The notes: generated by a model from the letters alone, not told the origin. 64,000 bases of DNA from Eledone cirrhosa (GCA_964016885.1 OZ024743.1:127101355-127165354), one strand, 5' to 3'; shown: positions 1 to 49,306, numbered from the stretch's first letter. A program made the numbers and translations.

Positions 1-117
1 TAGCCAAACATTATAGTCTCTCATGTTTACTTTTAGTGTTGCAGTGCTTGTACAGGTGACAATAATGGACATAATCTTTTGTATTATGGTATCACCAGTC
101 AGCTCATATTTCATTTT

Positions 118-300
118 CCCTCCTCCTCCTCATCATCAACATCATTATCATCAGTTTATGCCTTCCTAGACAGATCTGGGGACCATATCTTGCTTACATG
201 CATTCCAGGTTTGGCATGGCTTCTATGGTTAGATGCCCTTCCTAACACCAACCCCTTTGCAGAGTGTACTGAGTGCATTTTGTCATAGCACCAACACTTG
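118..300 (-). repeat. RTE-like LINE 3'-tail fragment
   Basis: A (CAT)n-like stretch at 118-152 is followed by the GGAAGGGCATC block (reverse strand, about 230-245), which also precedes the (GAT)n tails of RTE-like LINEs at 16300 and 29250. Only the 3' end is present. Bases 1-117 show nothing recognisable. Confidence 0.45.
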
Positions 301-335
301 AGAGGTTGTCATGAGCTTTGCACAACTGAAGAGTC

Positions 336-893
336 TGTAGCAAGCAATGGCACTACCTTATCACAGTGGAATAATTGGGTCGTGATTGGTCAGTCGCCAG
401 GCTTTTAAGTCGGCGGTGTAGGAATACCAAGCAGTAACTTCTGCCCAATAGGGAAATTCGTGCCTTTTTTGATATCTACAAAACAGTTGCAGTTTTTCAC
501 TTCGCTTAACAAGGAACTTTGGCCCTCTTGGCAGGGGCCCAGCAACATTTCTTTCTAACAAAATATCTATTCACTTCAGTTGCGTACCAAGTTTTATCCT
601 GAGAGGACCTATGCAACTCATTACTGATCTTTATGCAGCCTACTTCACGGTGAAACTATGTGTTAATTCGTTTTAAAGAGAATAAACCATTACTACAAGT
701 TTAAATATGCTTTCGGATTCTTTCATCAACTATGGAACTTATTACTAAACGTAAACACGCAGCCTACCTACTATCATATTTAATGATATCCTCTCTGTCA
801 TCAGTAGAGAATGCAACACCACAGACTACAGCAGTGTACCACCAAATATCTTCTTTTCATATACTTTATATCGCCAACATTAAATACACCACC
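336..893 (+). repeat. LTR-like direct repeat, left copy
   Basis: This 558-bp block begins TGTAGCAAGCAATGG and recurs at 2626-3242 with a similar order of sub-blocks. It contains AATAAA (about 681) and ends in a run of matching bases at ACACCACC. It lacks a 64-bp piece present in the other copy. Flanking 5-bp duplications could not be confirmed. Confidence 0.5.
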
Positions 894-2625
894 AAACACT
901 TAAATGTACTCTAGCTAAAGTAGTGTAGCCGATGTGATATAGGAAAATCATCTTCCTCATGGTAATATCACTTCACACCACAAGTGAGTACAATTTCTTA
1001 ACTTCCTTGGTTAACTCCAAATCTATATCAGGAAAAGTGATCTTTCAACCAAAAGCTAGTATGCTAAAGTGGAGACTTACCGCTGTGAGATTCTTTCTAT
1101 GGGAAATATTCCACAAAGAAAAAAATTAGCAGTTTTTTGAAATTACAACACATGAGAATATTTTTAAAAAAATGGCTACCTGTCTTGTCCATTTTTCTTC
1201 TTCCTGTTGGGCCTCGTGGTGTATTGTTTGATTTTTTTCCTGCTTACTGCCATTGGTGAACATTTTAATCCTGTTTTGCTTTCGTTTGGTGTTTTATTTT
1301 AAAAAAAAAGTCTAAACTTGACCAGAGGAGATTCCTAACAACTATAACACCAACAGTTATGACGACAACAACAGTGGCAACAGCAACAGCATCCCTATGG
1401 ACAACACCAACAGCGACTACAACAGCAGCAGTAACAATAACAAAGACAAGAGCGGCAGTTGTATAATTATACCCCACTACCACTACCACCAACAACAATT
1501 TTAATAACATTTAACGCATATCCTCTACGCCCTTGTCAGACACTATTTGCTTCTATTGGGCCCCTGGTCAGTCACGTAATAAATAGACAATTGCCTGTCT
1601 TTAACAAAGTGTCAATATGCCACACTGACGTCTAACATTCTATTGTATTGCATTTTCCATTCTTACACACATTCATTTTGTTTTCTTTTCCCTGTATGTG
1701 ATTCTTTGTTCACTTTTCTTTGGATGCATGTAGTATGATATTTCAATTGTCATTTCTCTTTCAACTTTTCAGGACCATTTTTCAAAGTGTTTGCACTTGT
1801 TGATTTTATGTATTTGTTGATTAAATTTTTTTTGCAACGTGCTTACATACACTGCACCACATTTTTGTAACTTTATTGAGTAGTTTTTATCATGTCTGTG
1901 CCTTTTGAGCCCTGTTGCCCGACACTTATTTACGTTGGATGTTCATTCATATTCTCTCACCCTTGTCAGATGCAACTTGCCTCTATTGGACCCCTGGTCG
2001 GTTGTGTAATTAATAGACAAAGTTTCAGGTCTTTGACAACGAGCCAACATGCTACACTGTAATGCTTCCACATTAGTGCCAGACAGCTAACCTCAACTTT
2101 TTCTTTTGTTGTTACTCACTCAACTGTTGCCCGACACTCTTTTACATTGGATATTCATTCATATTACACACAGTCATGCCTTAATTTTGAGCTTTGTCTC
2201 ACTTTGCTTTTCAGCTCTGTTGCTCGACACTTTTTTTACGTCGGATGTTCACTCATATTCTCTGCGCCCTTGTCAGACGCAACTTGCCTCTATTGGACCT
2301 TTAGTTTGTTGTTTAATTAATAGACAAAGTTCCATGTCTTTGACAATCCGCCTACATGCTTACGGCATTAGCGCTAGCCACAGCTAGCCCCAACTTTTTC
2401 TCCTGTGGCTACTACTCACTCAACTACATTAAGCAACACACAAGTTTTCTGTAATTTTGAGCTTTGTCTCACCTTGCTGGTCCTGAAATTTTTACTAACT
2501 GTTATGCAGTGTTTTCCCTTTTGCTTACCTACTTGTGAACATATTCTATATGTAGATATATTTGCCTTTGCTTTACATGTTTTTTAAAAATATATTATAT
2601 CAACGTTTTTTCTACAGAGGGGTAA
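894..2625. other. Non-coding core between LTR-like repeats, with about 300-bp internal repeats
   Basis: No convincing ORF is seen. A block with CCCTTGTCAGA, then CTATTGG.CCC and TAATAGACAA, occurs three times (about 1530, 1960, 2265). The last two copies share a longer unit of about 305 bp with the TTGCCCGACACT block. Positions 1330-1510 are a degenerate (CAA)n tract. A purine-rich AGAGGGG (2616-2622) lies three bases before the right repeat, where an LTR element would have its polypurine tract. Confidence 0.45.
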
Positions 2626-3242
2626 TGTAGCAAGCAATGGCACTACCTTATCGCGGCGGAAAAATTAGGTCATGCTTAGTCAGTCGCCAAGCCTTTAAGT
2701 CGGTGGCGTAGAAATACCAAGCAGTAACTTCTGCTCAGTAGGGAAATTCACGCGTTTTTTACCTTCTACAAAACAGTTGCAGTTTTTCACTTCGTCGAGA
2801 CAAGACCTCACTAATTACATTCCCGGTTGATACTGGAGATACTGGCAAGAGGTAGTGCTTAACAAGGAACTTTGGCCCTCTCGGCAGGGACCCAGCAACA
2901 TTTCTTTCTAACAAAATATCTATTCACTTCAGTTGCGTACCAAGTTTTATCCTGAGAGGACCTATGTAACTCATTACTGATCTTTATGCAGCCTACTTCA
3001 CTGTGAAACTAAGTGTCAATTCGTTTTAAAGAGAATAAACCAAGTTTAAATATTCTTTCAGATTCTTTCATCAACTGTAGAACTCATTACTAAATGTAAA
3101 CACGCAGCCTACCAATTTATATCATATTTAATGATATCCTCTCTGTCATCAGTAGAGAATGCAACACCACAAGACTACAGCAGTGTACCACCAAATATCT
3201 TCTTTTCATATACTTTGTATCGCCAACATTAAATACACCACC
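2626..3242 (+). repeat. LTR-like direct repeat, right copy
   Basis: Second copy of the 336-893 block, 617 bp, including a 64-bp segment (about 2793-2856) absent from the left copy. It ends about 90 bp before TGDS exon 10. About 3243-3300 carries the GATGCCCTTCC tail motif of an RTE-like LINE in reverse orientation. Confidence 0.5.
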
Positions 3243-3331
3243 TCTCAGCCCTTTTGCATGATTTCTGTAGTTAGATGCCCTTCCTAATGTCAAAGTCCAA
3301 TTTAAGTAAAATAACAGTACAAAACACTTAC

Positions 3332-40321
<36,990 letters not shown>

Positions 40322-40342
40322 TTTTATTGAGGTTAATGGAAA

Positions 40343-40907
40343 CTAGAAAAGAATAAAGAAAACATATTAGGTGTTGGTTGACATTTAGTGCAATTGTGAA
40401 GATGGTATGGTACAGTTGATTCAAGAGACATTTATAGTAAGTCGGAGATATTCCCTGTAATTTACATCCACATCTGCACAGAATTTTGTAGTTAGAATGT
40501 TGAACTGACAACTTTAAGGTTTTAGTTTTATTAATGGACTTGGTAGCACATTCTGTCATTGAGCAAGACATTGAGCATTTCAATGTATTCAACTGTAAAC
40601 AAATGAGTTCCAGCAGCAGTAGCTGGAGGTTAATCAGTTGAAGAAAGTCCTGTACATTTATTAAAAATATCAAAGTTATATTCTTTTACCTTTTTACTAA
40701 TTTCAGTTATCAGGCTATAGTCAAGCAGTCTCCCCCTCTCTCTCTATATAACTTTGATAGCATTGACAGATTTCAGCTAGTATTGGCCCAGGCATATGTG
40801 TGTGTGTGTATATATATATATAAACACTTGTGCAAATGTAAAGTAATACAAAATAAATTATAGACATATTTTTTTACACATTTCCCTGTTCCAGTTCACG
40901 CACTGTG

Positions 40908-40946
<39 letters not shown>

Positions 40947-41080
40947 ATTAAAATACTGGAGCGTGTTGGAGTTAAACACCCTCTTCGTATTATAGAAATG
41001 ACAGTAAAAAGTATAGCTCAATGTAATTAAACAGGGCCGAAGAATTATGAAAATAAAACAAAGAAGCCTTCAATACATCA
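40343..41080. other. Upstream region of TGDS, unassigned
   Basis: Sequence 5' of the first recognised TGDS exon. Any promoter and untranslated exon should lie here or further right. (TA)n tracts occur at 40808-40822 and 40914-40942. No CpG-rich core or clear TATA/initiator was recognised. Confidence 0.4.
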
Positions 41081-41089
41081 AAAGTCTTT

Positions 41090-41134
41090 ATTAGCCAACA
41101 ATGTTTCGTCCTATTAAGGACTCATCAGGGCAAT
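41090..41134 (-). ncRNA. Hammerhead ribozyme motif
   Basis: On the minus strand: stem I GCC (41131-41129) with GGC (41096-41094), extended by ATT/AAT across a bulge. CUGAUGA is at 41128-41122. A stem II of five GC-rich pairs (GUCC...GGAC, 41121-41108) is closed by a short loop. GAAA is at 41107-41104, and a minimal stem III is AC/GU around an AUU loop (41104-41098). The cleavage site is after U41097 (GUU triplet). All conserved core bases are present. Such minimal stem-III hammerheads are known from Penelope-like retroelements and other retroposons. Confidence 0.8.
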
Positions 41135-41654
41135 CAAAACCACAAGAAGCACTATCGGCCAATACAAGACGAAAACTCCGAAGAATATGGAGTGTACATA
41201 CACTAAAGTATTGGAGGTTATAGGTAAAAATATATAATAAAAATCACTAAGGAGGTGGATAACATTTTGAACCATATTACAAATATAGTCCAAAGTAAAA
41301 AAAAAACTAGAGCTAAACAAAGGTGGTTATATAGAGCGGGAATTATAATACTATATGTAATACAATATAATATAATATATTATACTTGTAACAATATTAA
41401 AATTAAAATTAAAAGGCACAATATACATATGTATATATGTACGCACACGTACGCACATATACATATACATCAATACACATTTCCATCATTAACAGCACAA
41501 ATTAAACCTTATTAAGAGTTTAAATATAAATAAGCATAATAGTAATAAAAATAATAATAATATGTATATCTAATATACAGTATAACATGAAGTAATGAAA
41601 TGATTAAAAGTAACACATATAATATATAATAAACTATATAATTATATAATATAT
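41135..41654. other. Unassigned sequence near the hammerhead
   Basis: AT-rich sequence without ORF. It may be the rest of the retroelement repeat carrying the ribozyme, but no coding domain is recognisable here. Confidence 0.4.
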
Positions 41655-41730
41655 AATTGTTTCTACTTTAGGCACAAGGCCAGCAATTACCCAGTGCATT
41701 ACTGGTACTTTATTTTATCGACCCCGTAAC
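41655..41730 (-). mobile_element. SINE 3' fragment
   Basis: TAATTGTTTCTACTTTAGGC through TTTTATCGACCCCGTAA; the tRNA-related half is missing. Confidence 0.75.
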
Positions 41731-42264
41731 GCTACTTGGCAAATAACTATATGTATCACCTATCCCTCCTTTTTCTCTCTTTCCCGATACGTAAATACTA
41801 TATATATATATATATATATATATATTCGAAAGTAAGGTTGTTGTTTTTAATATTTCCCACACGGGTAAAAATATAGGAAAAAGAAGTTGAATATGTAATT
41901 GGAGTTATTTACAATAACTTATAACTTTACCTGTTTCATAAGTTTCATGATTATCAAAAGATAAGAGAAATGGAGAAATGTGCGTTCACCTGGCTATACA
42001 CTTATCTAATTATCTGTCAACCTTCCTACATATCTACATAACTACAAACCGGTCTATTTCATTTTGAAACAAATATTAAAAGAATATACAAAATATATCA
42101 AATAAAGAGAGACCTAAGTTAAATAATAAAAGCAGCCACCGTTTAGCCCATATATTTCCAGAGTAGAGGTAAGTAGGATTAGTAAAACAATAACTTAACT
42201 AACTTTGTACATTTTGTATTGTATTATAAACACCGATATGGAAACCATTTTAAACACCGATATG
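41731..42264. other. Unassigned sequence
   Basis: AT-rich with a (TA)n tract at about 41801-41825. No feature recognised. Confidence 0.5.
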
Positions 42265-42487
42265 GCCAGTGGATTGACAGTATCGCCAGTGCGTCGGTAA
42301 AGATGCTTTACGGCATATAGTTATGGTCCGTTACGTTCTGAGTTCAAATCCTCCCGAGGTTAGCTTTATTTTTCATCCTTATGGGATTTATAAAATCAAG
42401 TAGCAATAATGCACCGAGGTCAATTCAATAAACTTTCCCGCTCCCTTCAAATTGCAGGCATTGTGCCAAATGTAGAAACAATTATAT
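42265..42487 (+). mobile_element. tRNA-derived SINE, long variant, diverged
   Basis: GGATTGACAGTATCGCCAGT head, TGAGTTCAAATCCTCCC B box, GAGGTCAATTCAATAAAC long 3' block, then AATGTAGAAACAATTATA. Confidence 0.75.
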
Positions 42488-42515
42488 ATATATATATACG
42501 CAAATGAATGAATGA

Positions 42516-42612
42516 ATGACAGCTGTATAGAAAGGTACAGAGCGCTTATAGTTTATAGTTGATGGTAGCCGTGAGGTGGGGAGACCCAGGAAGACTTGGG
42601 ATGAGGTCGGTC
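42516..42612 (+). pseudogene. RTE-like LINE C-terminal scrap
   Basis: Reads DSCIERYRAL, then VDGSREVGRPRKTWDEV, about 95 bp matching the protein region at about 28900-28990. It has no tail. Confidence 0.6.
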
Positions 42613-42743
42613 AGCCGGGCAAGACGTGTTTTCTTGGGCTCTGCTAGAGTCAGCAGCAACACACACAACCACGTGTTGCTACACACAGAAAAGGAAAAAA
42701 ACAAACAAATAGAGATATGTACATTTATATCTAAATATCGTTC

Positions 42744-42929
42744 GGTGGATTGGCAGTATCGGTAGAGGGTCGGACGCCATGCTTTCCAGCATAGTTACGT
42801 CCCTTTACGATCTGAGTTCAAATCCCGCCGAGGTTGACTTTGCCTTTCATCCTTGCGGGGTCGATAAAATAAAGTACCAGTAATGTACTGGATAATTGCT
42901 GGCCTTGTGCCAAAGGTAGAAACAGTTAT
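42744..42929 (+). mobile_element. tRNA-derived SINE, well preserved
   Basis: Complete forward copy with head GGATTGGCAGTATCGGTAGA, clean B box and AAAGGTAGAAACAGTTATTA end. It is among the least diverged copies. Confidence 0.9.
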
Positions 42930-43029
42930 TATTACTTACTGAAGTCCCTCTGTGTTTAACGTGAAACCCATGTTCATTAATATATGCGTCTGTATATATA
43001 CATATATGCATGTGTGCGTTGAACGACCA

Positions 43030-46000
43030 AGAGACCTGCTTGGTGGAACGACTATGTGACAACCGGTCAGCCTTCGACCTCTCATTCTTCACCAACTTCG
43101 GCATGCGCGAGAGGAGCTAACTTGTCCCCACCTACCCTCTCCTCCTCTTCACCGCAGATTCCGAGCGAATTCAACCCAGCCAACCCCACCACTCCTACAA
43201 CTGTTAGGCCACCACCCAACCTCTGCTCTAGTCCCACCGTTAGAACCACTGTTGCTTCCTTTACTGACTCACTCCCTCCACTGAATTCTAATGCTGGCCC
43301 TCTACTGCCGGCTGCTGCCAGCCCACCACCTGATTGCGCTCTCTGTGCCCGCACTAGCCGGTACTTAAAGACAATCAAATGTCACCTATACCACGCAAGC
43401 TAACACAGAAGCTGTGTCGGCATCACCAAAGCTCAAGCCGAAAGGCCTCAATACTGGACCTGTAATCGGTGCCACTTCAGCTCCGACGTATTCTGTGGGG
43501 ATGCCCACGCTTCGATGACCAACTCTCTACCGAGGACTTTGCCATAGCCCTCCAGGGTTTCTCCAAATCAAAGCTCGTTAATCGGATCCCTAAAGGAGCT
43601 CGGAATAGTTTGCATGTGCCCTCTCTAATTTATTGAAAAACGTTTGCTTGTCCAACAATAGGTCTGACTGGCAGAAATTGTTTTTGTTTCCCCTCATCTC
43701 TCTTCACGTGCACAATACGAATTCGGGTTACCTCACGTCCTCTCTCAAGCGGCAGTTCCAGCTGTTTGAGTCCACCCCAAACACGTCTCATCTCAGTTCG
43801 ACATCGAGCTCGTGTCCACCAATAGACTACCGGTAGATCCCAAGTGAGTGGTCAATGCCAAATTCAGCAAATTTGACATTAAAGGGGCAGTCCGTCTCCT
43901 CTCTTCTCTGTCCTCCCTTGCTCCGTGTTACTCTGATTCTCTTGAGCGACTGAAAGAGAAGCACCCATCGGCATCCCCAGTGGCTCGAACCACCAGAATA
44001 CTCGAGACCGGTTTACACCACCGATATCATCAGAAAAGCGATTTCATCCTTCCCCGCTGGGTCAGGCGCGGGAATTAACGGCCTTCGTCCTCAACACCTC
44101 AAGGATGGTATCTCCTTATCGGCCGGTGACGCCGGACTCGAGCTCTTGGAGAGTCTGACTCAGTTTGTGAATCAGTTCTCTTCAGTGAGCGTTCTCCCGT
44201 TCATCCGCCCATTGTTCTTCGGTGCGAAGCTATTTGGTCTCACCAAGCCCAACGGAGACCTGCGCCCCATTGCAGTTAGCTGCACCCTTCGCCGCCTCAC
44301 TGCAAAGGCGTGTTTGCTGTTGGTCTCCGACTCACTGGCGGAGGAATTCTCCCCCATCCAGCTGGGGGTGGGTACCAAGTTGGTATGTGAGTCTGCTGTC
44401 CACGCTACCAGAGTATTTACCAACTTGCCCTCCTTGTCCCCGAAGGTCATCCTCAAACTTGACCTCAGGAACGCCTTTAACTCCGTCAGCCGCGACGTCG
44501 TCCTCGGCTCAGTAAGAGAGAGGGTCCCACAACTCTACAACTTTGCTTGGCAGGATTATCGGGAGCCTTCCTACTTCTCTTTCGGTGATCAAATCATCAC
44601 CTCTGCCTCAGGAGTCCAACAGGGTGACACACTCGGGCCCGCTCTGTTTGCACTGGGCATTGATGACGTCACCAAGATGGGGGTTGAGTTGGACCTCAAT
44701 GTCTGGTACCTCGATGACGCCTGTTTGGGGGAACTCCGGGTATGGTTCTCACCACTGTCAACAAAATGGTTGAGGAGCTTGGCCACCGGGGTCTCCAGGT
44801 CAATAGCTCCAAATGTCAGCTCTGGATCCTCAACCACCCGGCTTCTCAACACCACCAGCTAATCGACCTGTTTGCATAGACCTTCCCTTCCATCGCGGTC
44901 CCACCCCCGTCGGCTTGGTGCTCCTTAGGAGCCCTAATCACAGACCTTGCCTTCGAATCAATCTTCTAATTGAAGATGGTTGGCCTTGAGCAGCTGCTGA
45001 AGAATGTCGAACCCCCATCAAGGTTTCTTCATATTCAGAAACTATCTGTCTATACCTAAGCTTCTGTATCTGCTCAGGGTCAGCCCCGCTCACAGATTTC
45101 AGTCCTGCCTCCATCGCTTCGACGACCTAATCTTCGAGAGACTCGAGTGCCTGGTCAATATTAGTCTCTCTCCAGAGTCCCACGATCAGGTTGCGTTGCC
45201 AAAGCGATTTGGGGGTTTGGTCTTCGTAAGTGTTCGTCCCTCTCTCTCCCCTGCTTCCTTTCCTCCACCTACGCTTGCTCCACCCTGGTGAGCAGCATCC
45301 TCTCCTCTCCAGCATGGACTAGTTCCAACAGGGAGTTGGGTGAAGCTCTCTAGCAATGGAGTGTGTTGGGCTTGTCTCTTCATGGGAAGGCGGAGGACAA
45401 TCGAAGTCAGAGAACTTGGGACAGCATAAGTTCGAAGGCCACCTTCGACTCCTTCTTCGTCCAGTCAAATCAGTTTGCAAGGTGCCGCTTACTATCTGCC
45501 AGCGCCAAATACTCAGGCGACTGGGTTGAGCCCTACCCGTGGCCAACGTCGGTGGCCTACTCAGCCTGGCCGAACTTCGTGTCTCCATCGTCCTCAGAGT
45601 GGGAGCTGACGTTTGCATGGGTTTGAGGTGCCGATGCGGCAAACTCCTCGACTCCACAGGCCTCCAGGGTCTTTCTTTCCGCCTGAATGCCGGCCACTTC
45701 GCGCGTCACACAGAGCTAAACCTCATTCTCAAGAGAGCTTTGGCCCGGGCGAACATCCCCTATGTCTTACAACCATCTGGGTTGTCGAGAAGTGACGACA
45801 AAACACCTGATGGCCCTACCCTGTGTTCCTGATCGAGAGGCAGGTGCCTTGTCTGGGACGTCACTGTTAGTGACTCTTTTGCTCTTTCCCACATCCTGGA
45901 TGCTGCGGTTAGGACGAGAACCACAGCTTCCGCAGCCGAGCGGAGTAAGATCCTCAATTACTCTGATCTGTCGGCCAGCTACCTTTTTCAGCTTGTGGGT

Positions 46001-46200
46001 TTCGAGACGTTTGGGGGAGTCGGGTCGCTGACTGCGAGGTTCCTCTCTTCACTGGTGGCTCGCCTAATAGAGGCAACTGGCGAATCTCGCGAGGGTGCTT
46101 GGCTGTTCCAGCGCATTAGCCTCGCCATCACCCGTGGCAACGCTGCGAGTATGCTGGCTTGCCTCAAAAATCATTAGAGAGGTTGCCCAGTACCCCTCGC
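43030..46200 (+). pseudogene. LINE with N-terminal PHD-type finger
   Basis: Forward, broken by stops. A Pro/Ser-rich leader is followed by CALCARTSRYLKTIKCHLYHA, C.R.CVGITKAQAE and WTCNRC (43335-43475, a PHD/RING-like Cys-His finger). RT runs from 44146: LFGLTKPNGDLRPIAVSCTL, LKLDLRNAFNSVSR (catalytic Asp), GVQQGDTLGPALF and VWYLDDACLG (YLDD box). Then come LPKRFGGLVF (45197), CRCGKLLDSTGLQGLSF (45630) and C-terminal RCLVWDVTVSDSF and LFQRISLAITRGNAASMLA. Its clade is not assigned; DNA is clearly more GC-rich than its surroundings. The fragment at 32690-33480 is the same family. Confidence 0.82.
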
Positions 46201-46444
46201 TGCTGTCCTTTGCTCTGCTGTTGGCTCGGTTGTTCACCCCTTCCTTTACATTTTCTTTAATATTGTAACATTAAAAGAATATATCTTTCTGAACTATATA
46301 CTAAGTATTAAATCTTCTCTAATATATAACTCTACTAACCCAAGCATTGAGCACACTCCACTTCAGCTATTGGCATTTAGAAATCTGTATCGCACTTCTC
46401 TGTATCTCTCTATTTCCTCCTCTCCTACGATACTTATATCCTAT

Positions 46445-46488
<44 letters not shown>

Positions 46489-46493
<5 letters not shown>

Positions 46494-47640
46494 TGATAGA
46501 ATTATACCTGAAATTAGAAGTTTGGCCCCTCTTGCACCGTGGAACAATTCTTTCGCGGTGATTGATTGGTTCAACGGCATATGCAACAAGGAACATTGCC
46601 GTTTTATCCAATTCGATATCAATAATTACTACTCCTCCATCACTTTACCACTTCTCCTTAGAGCTATCAATTTCGCTAAAACACTCACAGTGGTTAAGGA
46701 TTTCGAAGTTGATGTCATCCTCAATGCCCGTAAGTCGGTGATTAATTTCGACGACTCTATTTGGATTAAAAAATCTAATAGAACCTGGTAAGAAACGTTT
46801 CTTTGAGGCTTTCCCGTCTACCTACTAACGAGCATATTTTCAACGACCATTCCACATATTACAATGAAGCTCTTGCTCGGAGCGGATTTGTCGATAAGGT
46901 AGCATATACAGAGTATGAGAATAGACCTAGAAGAAATAGATCCCGACGCATTATATGGTATAACCCACCATATAATATGGAGGTGGCCACACCATTAGCT
47001 AAGATCTTTCTATCCCTTATTACGAAGCATTTTCCCCCGACACATAAATATAGTAACATTTTTAATAGAAATACTATTAAAATTTCTTACTCTACGACTT
47101 CTAACCTTGCACATAACATCACAGCTTCAAATTTAGCTAAACTACCTAGCCGTAGGAACACGTGCAACCCTGTAGTTAGTACTAACTGTAATTGTAGGAA
47201 TCGGGTTGATTGCCTCCTATCCGGGAAATGCCTCTCTAGTAACATTGTCTACAAATGTAAGGTTGAAACACCCACGTCCCTAGGGCCTACATAGGGTTAA
47301 CCGCCAATAGATTCAAGCAGCGTCTTTACATGCATACCCATTCTTTTCGTTACCCTCTAAGAAGGAATATGACGTCACTTTCAGCTTATATCTGGAGTCT
47401 AAAAGACAATCACACTCAATATAAGTTACACTGAGAGATCCTAGCTTGGGCTAGATCGTATAACGGAAATAAAAGACCATGCGACCTCTGCGCCGCTGAG
47501 GCTCTGGAAATACTCTACGCCAAAGACCACGTCTTAAACAAAAAATCTGAGGCAATTTCGGCTTGTAAACATAAATTGCACAAAACTTTCCTGTATTACA
47601 GCCCCACATTATACCCTAACGGATAGTACGATCTTTACGC
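46489..47640 (+). pseudogene. RT / GIY-YIG retroelement remnant
   Basis: 46500-46790 reads FIQFDINNYYSSITLPLLLR and NARKSVINFDDSIWIKK (RT N-terminal part with the first catalytic Asp). The RT core with its second Asp pair is missing. 46803-47294 gives EALARSGFVDKVAY, RRIIWYNPPYNMEVATPLAK, FNRNTIKISYSTTSN and CNCRNRVDCLLSGKCLSSNI. Then broken frames give FKQRLY.HTHSFRYP and RPCDLCAAEALEIL (GIY-YIG endonuclease region). This RT plus C-terminal GIY-YIG order is that of Penelope-like or related retroelements; exact group not settled. Preceded by a (TA)n tract (46447-46491). Confidence 0.7.
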
Positions 47641-47915
47641 GGATATTTTACGTCTTGATGTCGTAGCAATGTATATGTTATGTTTATACCATTACTTATT
47701 TGCATAGGTAAGTATATATTACCTGTATGTTTTGTGAAGGTACGTATACTTTCTCGTACGTATATTTGATTGTATAAGTTATGGCGTATATTTTTATATA
47801 TTCTGGTACATATGCTTTTGGTTTTGTATACGTGAGTTTTGCGTCTGTAGGTATGTGTGTGCGCTTGTTATATACGTATTTATTTATTTATATACGTTTA
47901 TTTAATTATTTGTAT

Positions 47916-47968
<53 letters not shown>

Positions 47969-49160
47969 TATTTATATGTGCGTGTATTTGTATACCTATG
48001 GCGAGTGTTTTCGCGTATGCTTGTGTATGTACGTATATGGATGCGTGTATTTATTTAATTTCAATTACCTCTATATTTTATTTACTTTATTCTTAACTCT
48101 GAAGCCGAGAATCATTCGGTTTCCTAGTTAGAATTTTGGTTTACGACTTCAGTTATACCATTTACATGGTTTTGTCTTTGCGGGAAATTGTTCTCCACGC
48201 TCCACATATGACGTATTATCTTCGTTTTTTCCGTTCATTGCCAGAGAACGTCTCTATGAACCAGCTAATAGAATACTAGTCTACGACTTCTTTTATACCA
48301 TAAACGTGGTTTTGTCTTTGCGTGTAATTGTTTATCACCGCTCCAAATAATATATTCGTTTTTTTCCGTTCTTTGCCAGGGAACGTTTCCACGAACCAAA
48401 GTATCGGCTTCCTGTCTTCCTCCGGTTGCAACGTTTTTTGAAATATTCACTTCTGCGTTCACGGATTAACTTTGTTAGTTTCAGAAGATCCCGTTAAGGG
48501 TGAAAGCAGCGATTCTTTGCTTAAACTTTAATCTGTTATTTTTCTCATTGAGCCACAAAGTGACCCGTTGCAAAACACGTATATGTATGTATGTATATAT
48601 ATGTATATATGTAAACCTTTATATGTAATAATCTCCCATTAGGTTGAGATACAAATTTGGCTGTATTGTGCTGTGCTTTCTAGCAAAATGCCACCAGCCG
48701 TAAGCAACTACCACACTCCTTCCAACCGGACCGCTGCTACGTCACGATTCTTAGCCATTTTTTAATGTATTCTTGGCGCGATCACTTTGGAAAATTTATT
48801 GTCTAGATTAGAGCAAACTCCTGAAGAGTCCGATGCTCGAGTTTCCAAAGTTATTGGAAATCTCAAAATGCGAACGAAACCATGGTAGAGGTAAATAAAT
48901 GTATTCTCTTTTCTCCTAGTTTATTTTACACCTAATTCTGTTTAATTAACTGTATATCTGGGCGATTACGTTGTCGAAATATTCGATAAATATTCCGTCG
49001 CAGCCGACGTGAAGGGCTAGTTTCGGTTATTTGCTGGAGATTTCTTCATAGAAGCCTTATTCTTATAGCCTGGTCTATTCGATTTTTTATATAGTTGATT
49101 ATGCTAATTGGGAGAGGAAATGGTATATATTTTATCTGGTGATTCTATAGACATGTTTTA

Positions 49161-49202
<42 letters not shown>

Positions 49203-49306
49203 TTAACCTGTATATAGTGTATGTGATTCAGTGAATTACTGGTGGTGGTACCAAAATAAGCAATCGATGCAAAGATTAAGTGTATGTATGTATGTATGTA
49301 TGTATG

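Noticed and set aside
560..610. Possible TGDS terminal exon (minus WYATEVN)
   Set aside because: It lies inside the LTR-like repeat, occurs in both copies and has no acceptor in the right phase.
1060..1140. Possible microexon of TGDS (minus strand, AG...GTAAGT around 1080-1100)
   Set aside because: Only about 16 nt between sites and no match to the expected C-terminal residues.
1265..1510. Val-rich minus ORF
   Set aside because: Comes from a (CAA)n-like low-complexity tract.
48825..48870. CTGAAGAGTCCGATGCTCGA resembling a hammerhead half
   Set aside because: Lacks the GAAA strand and the conserved CTGATGA spelling.
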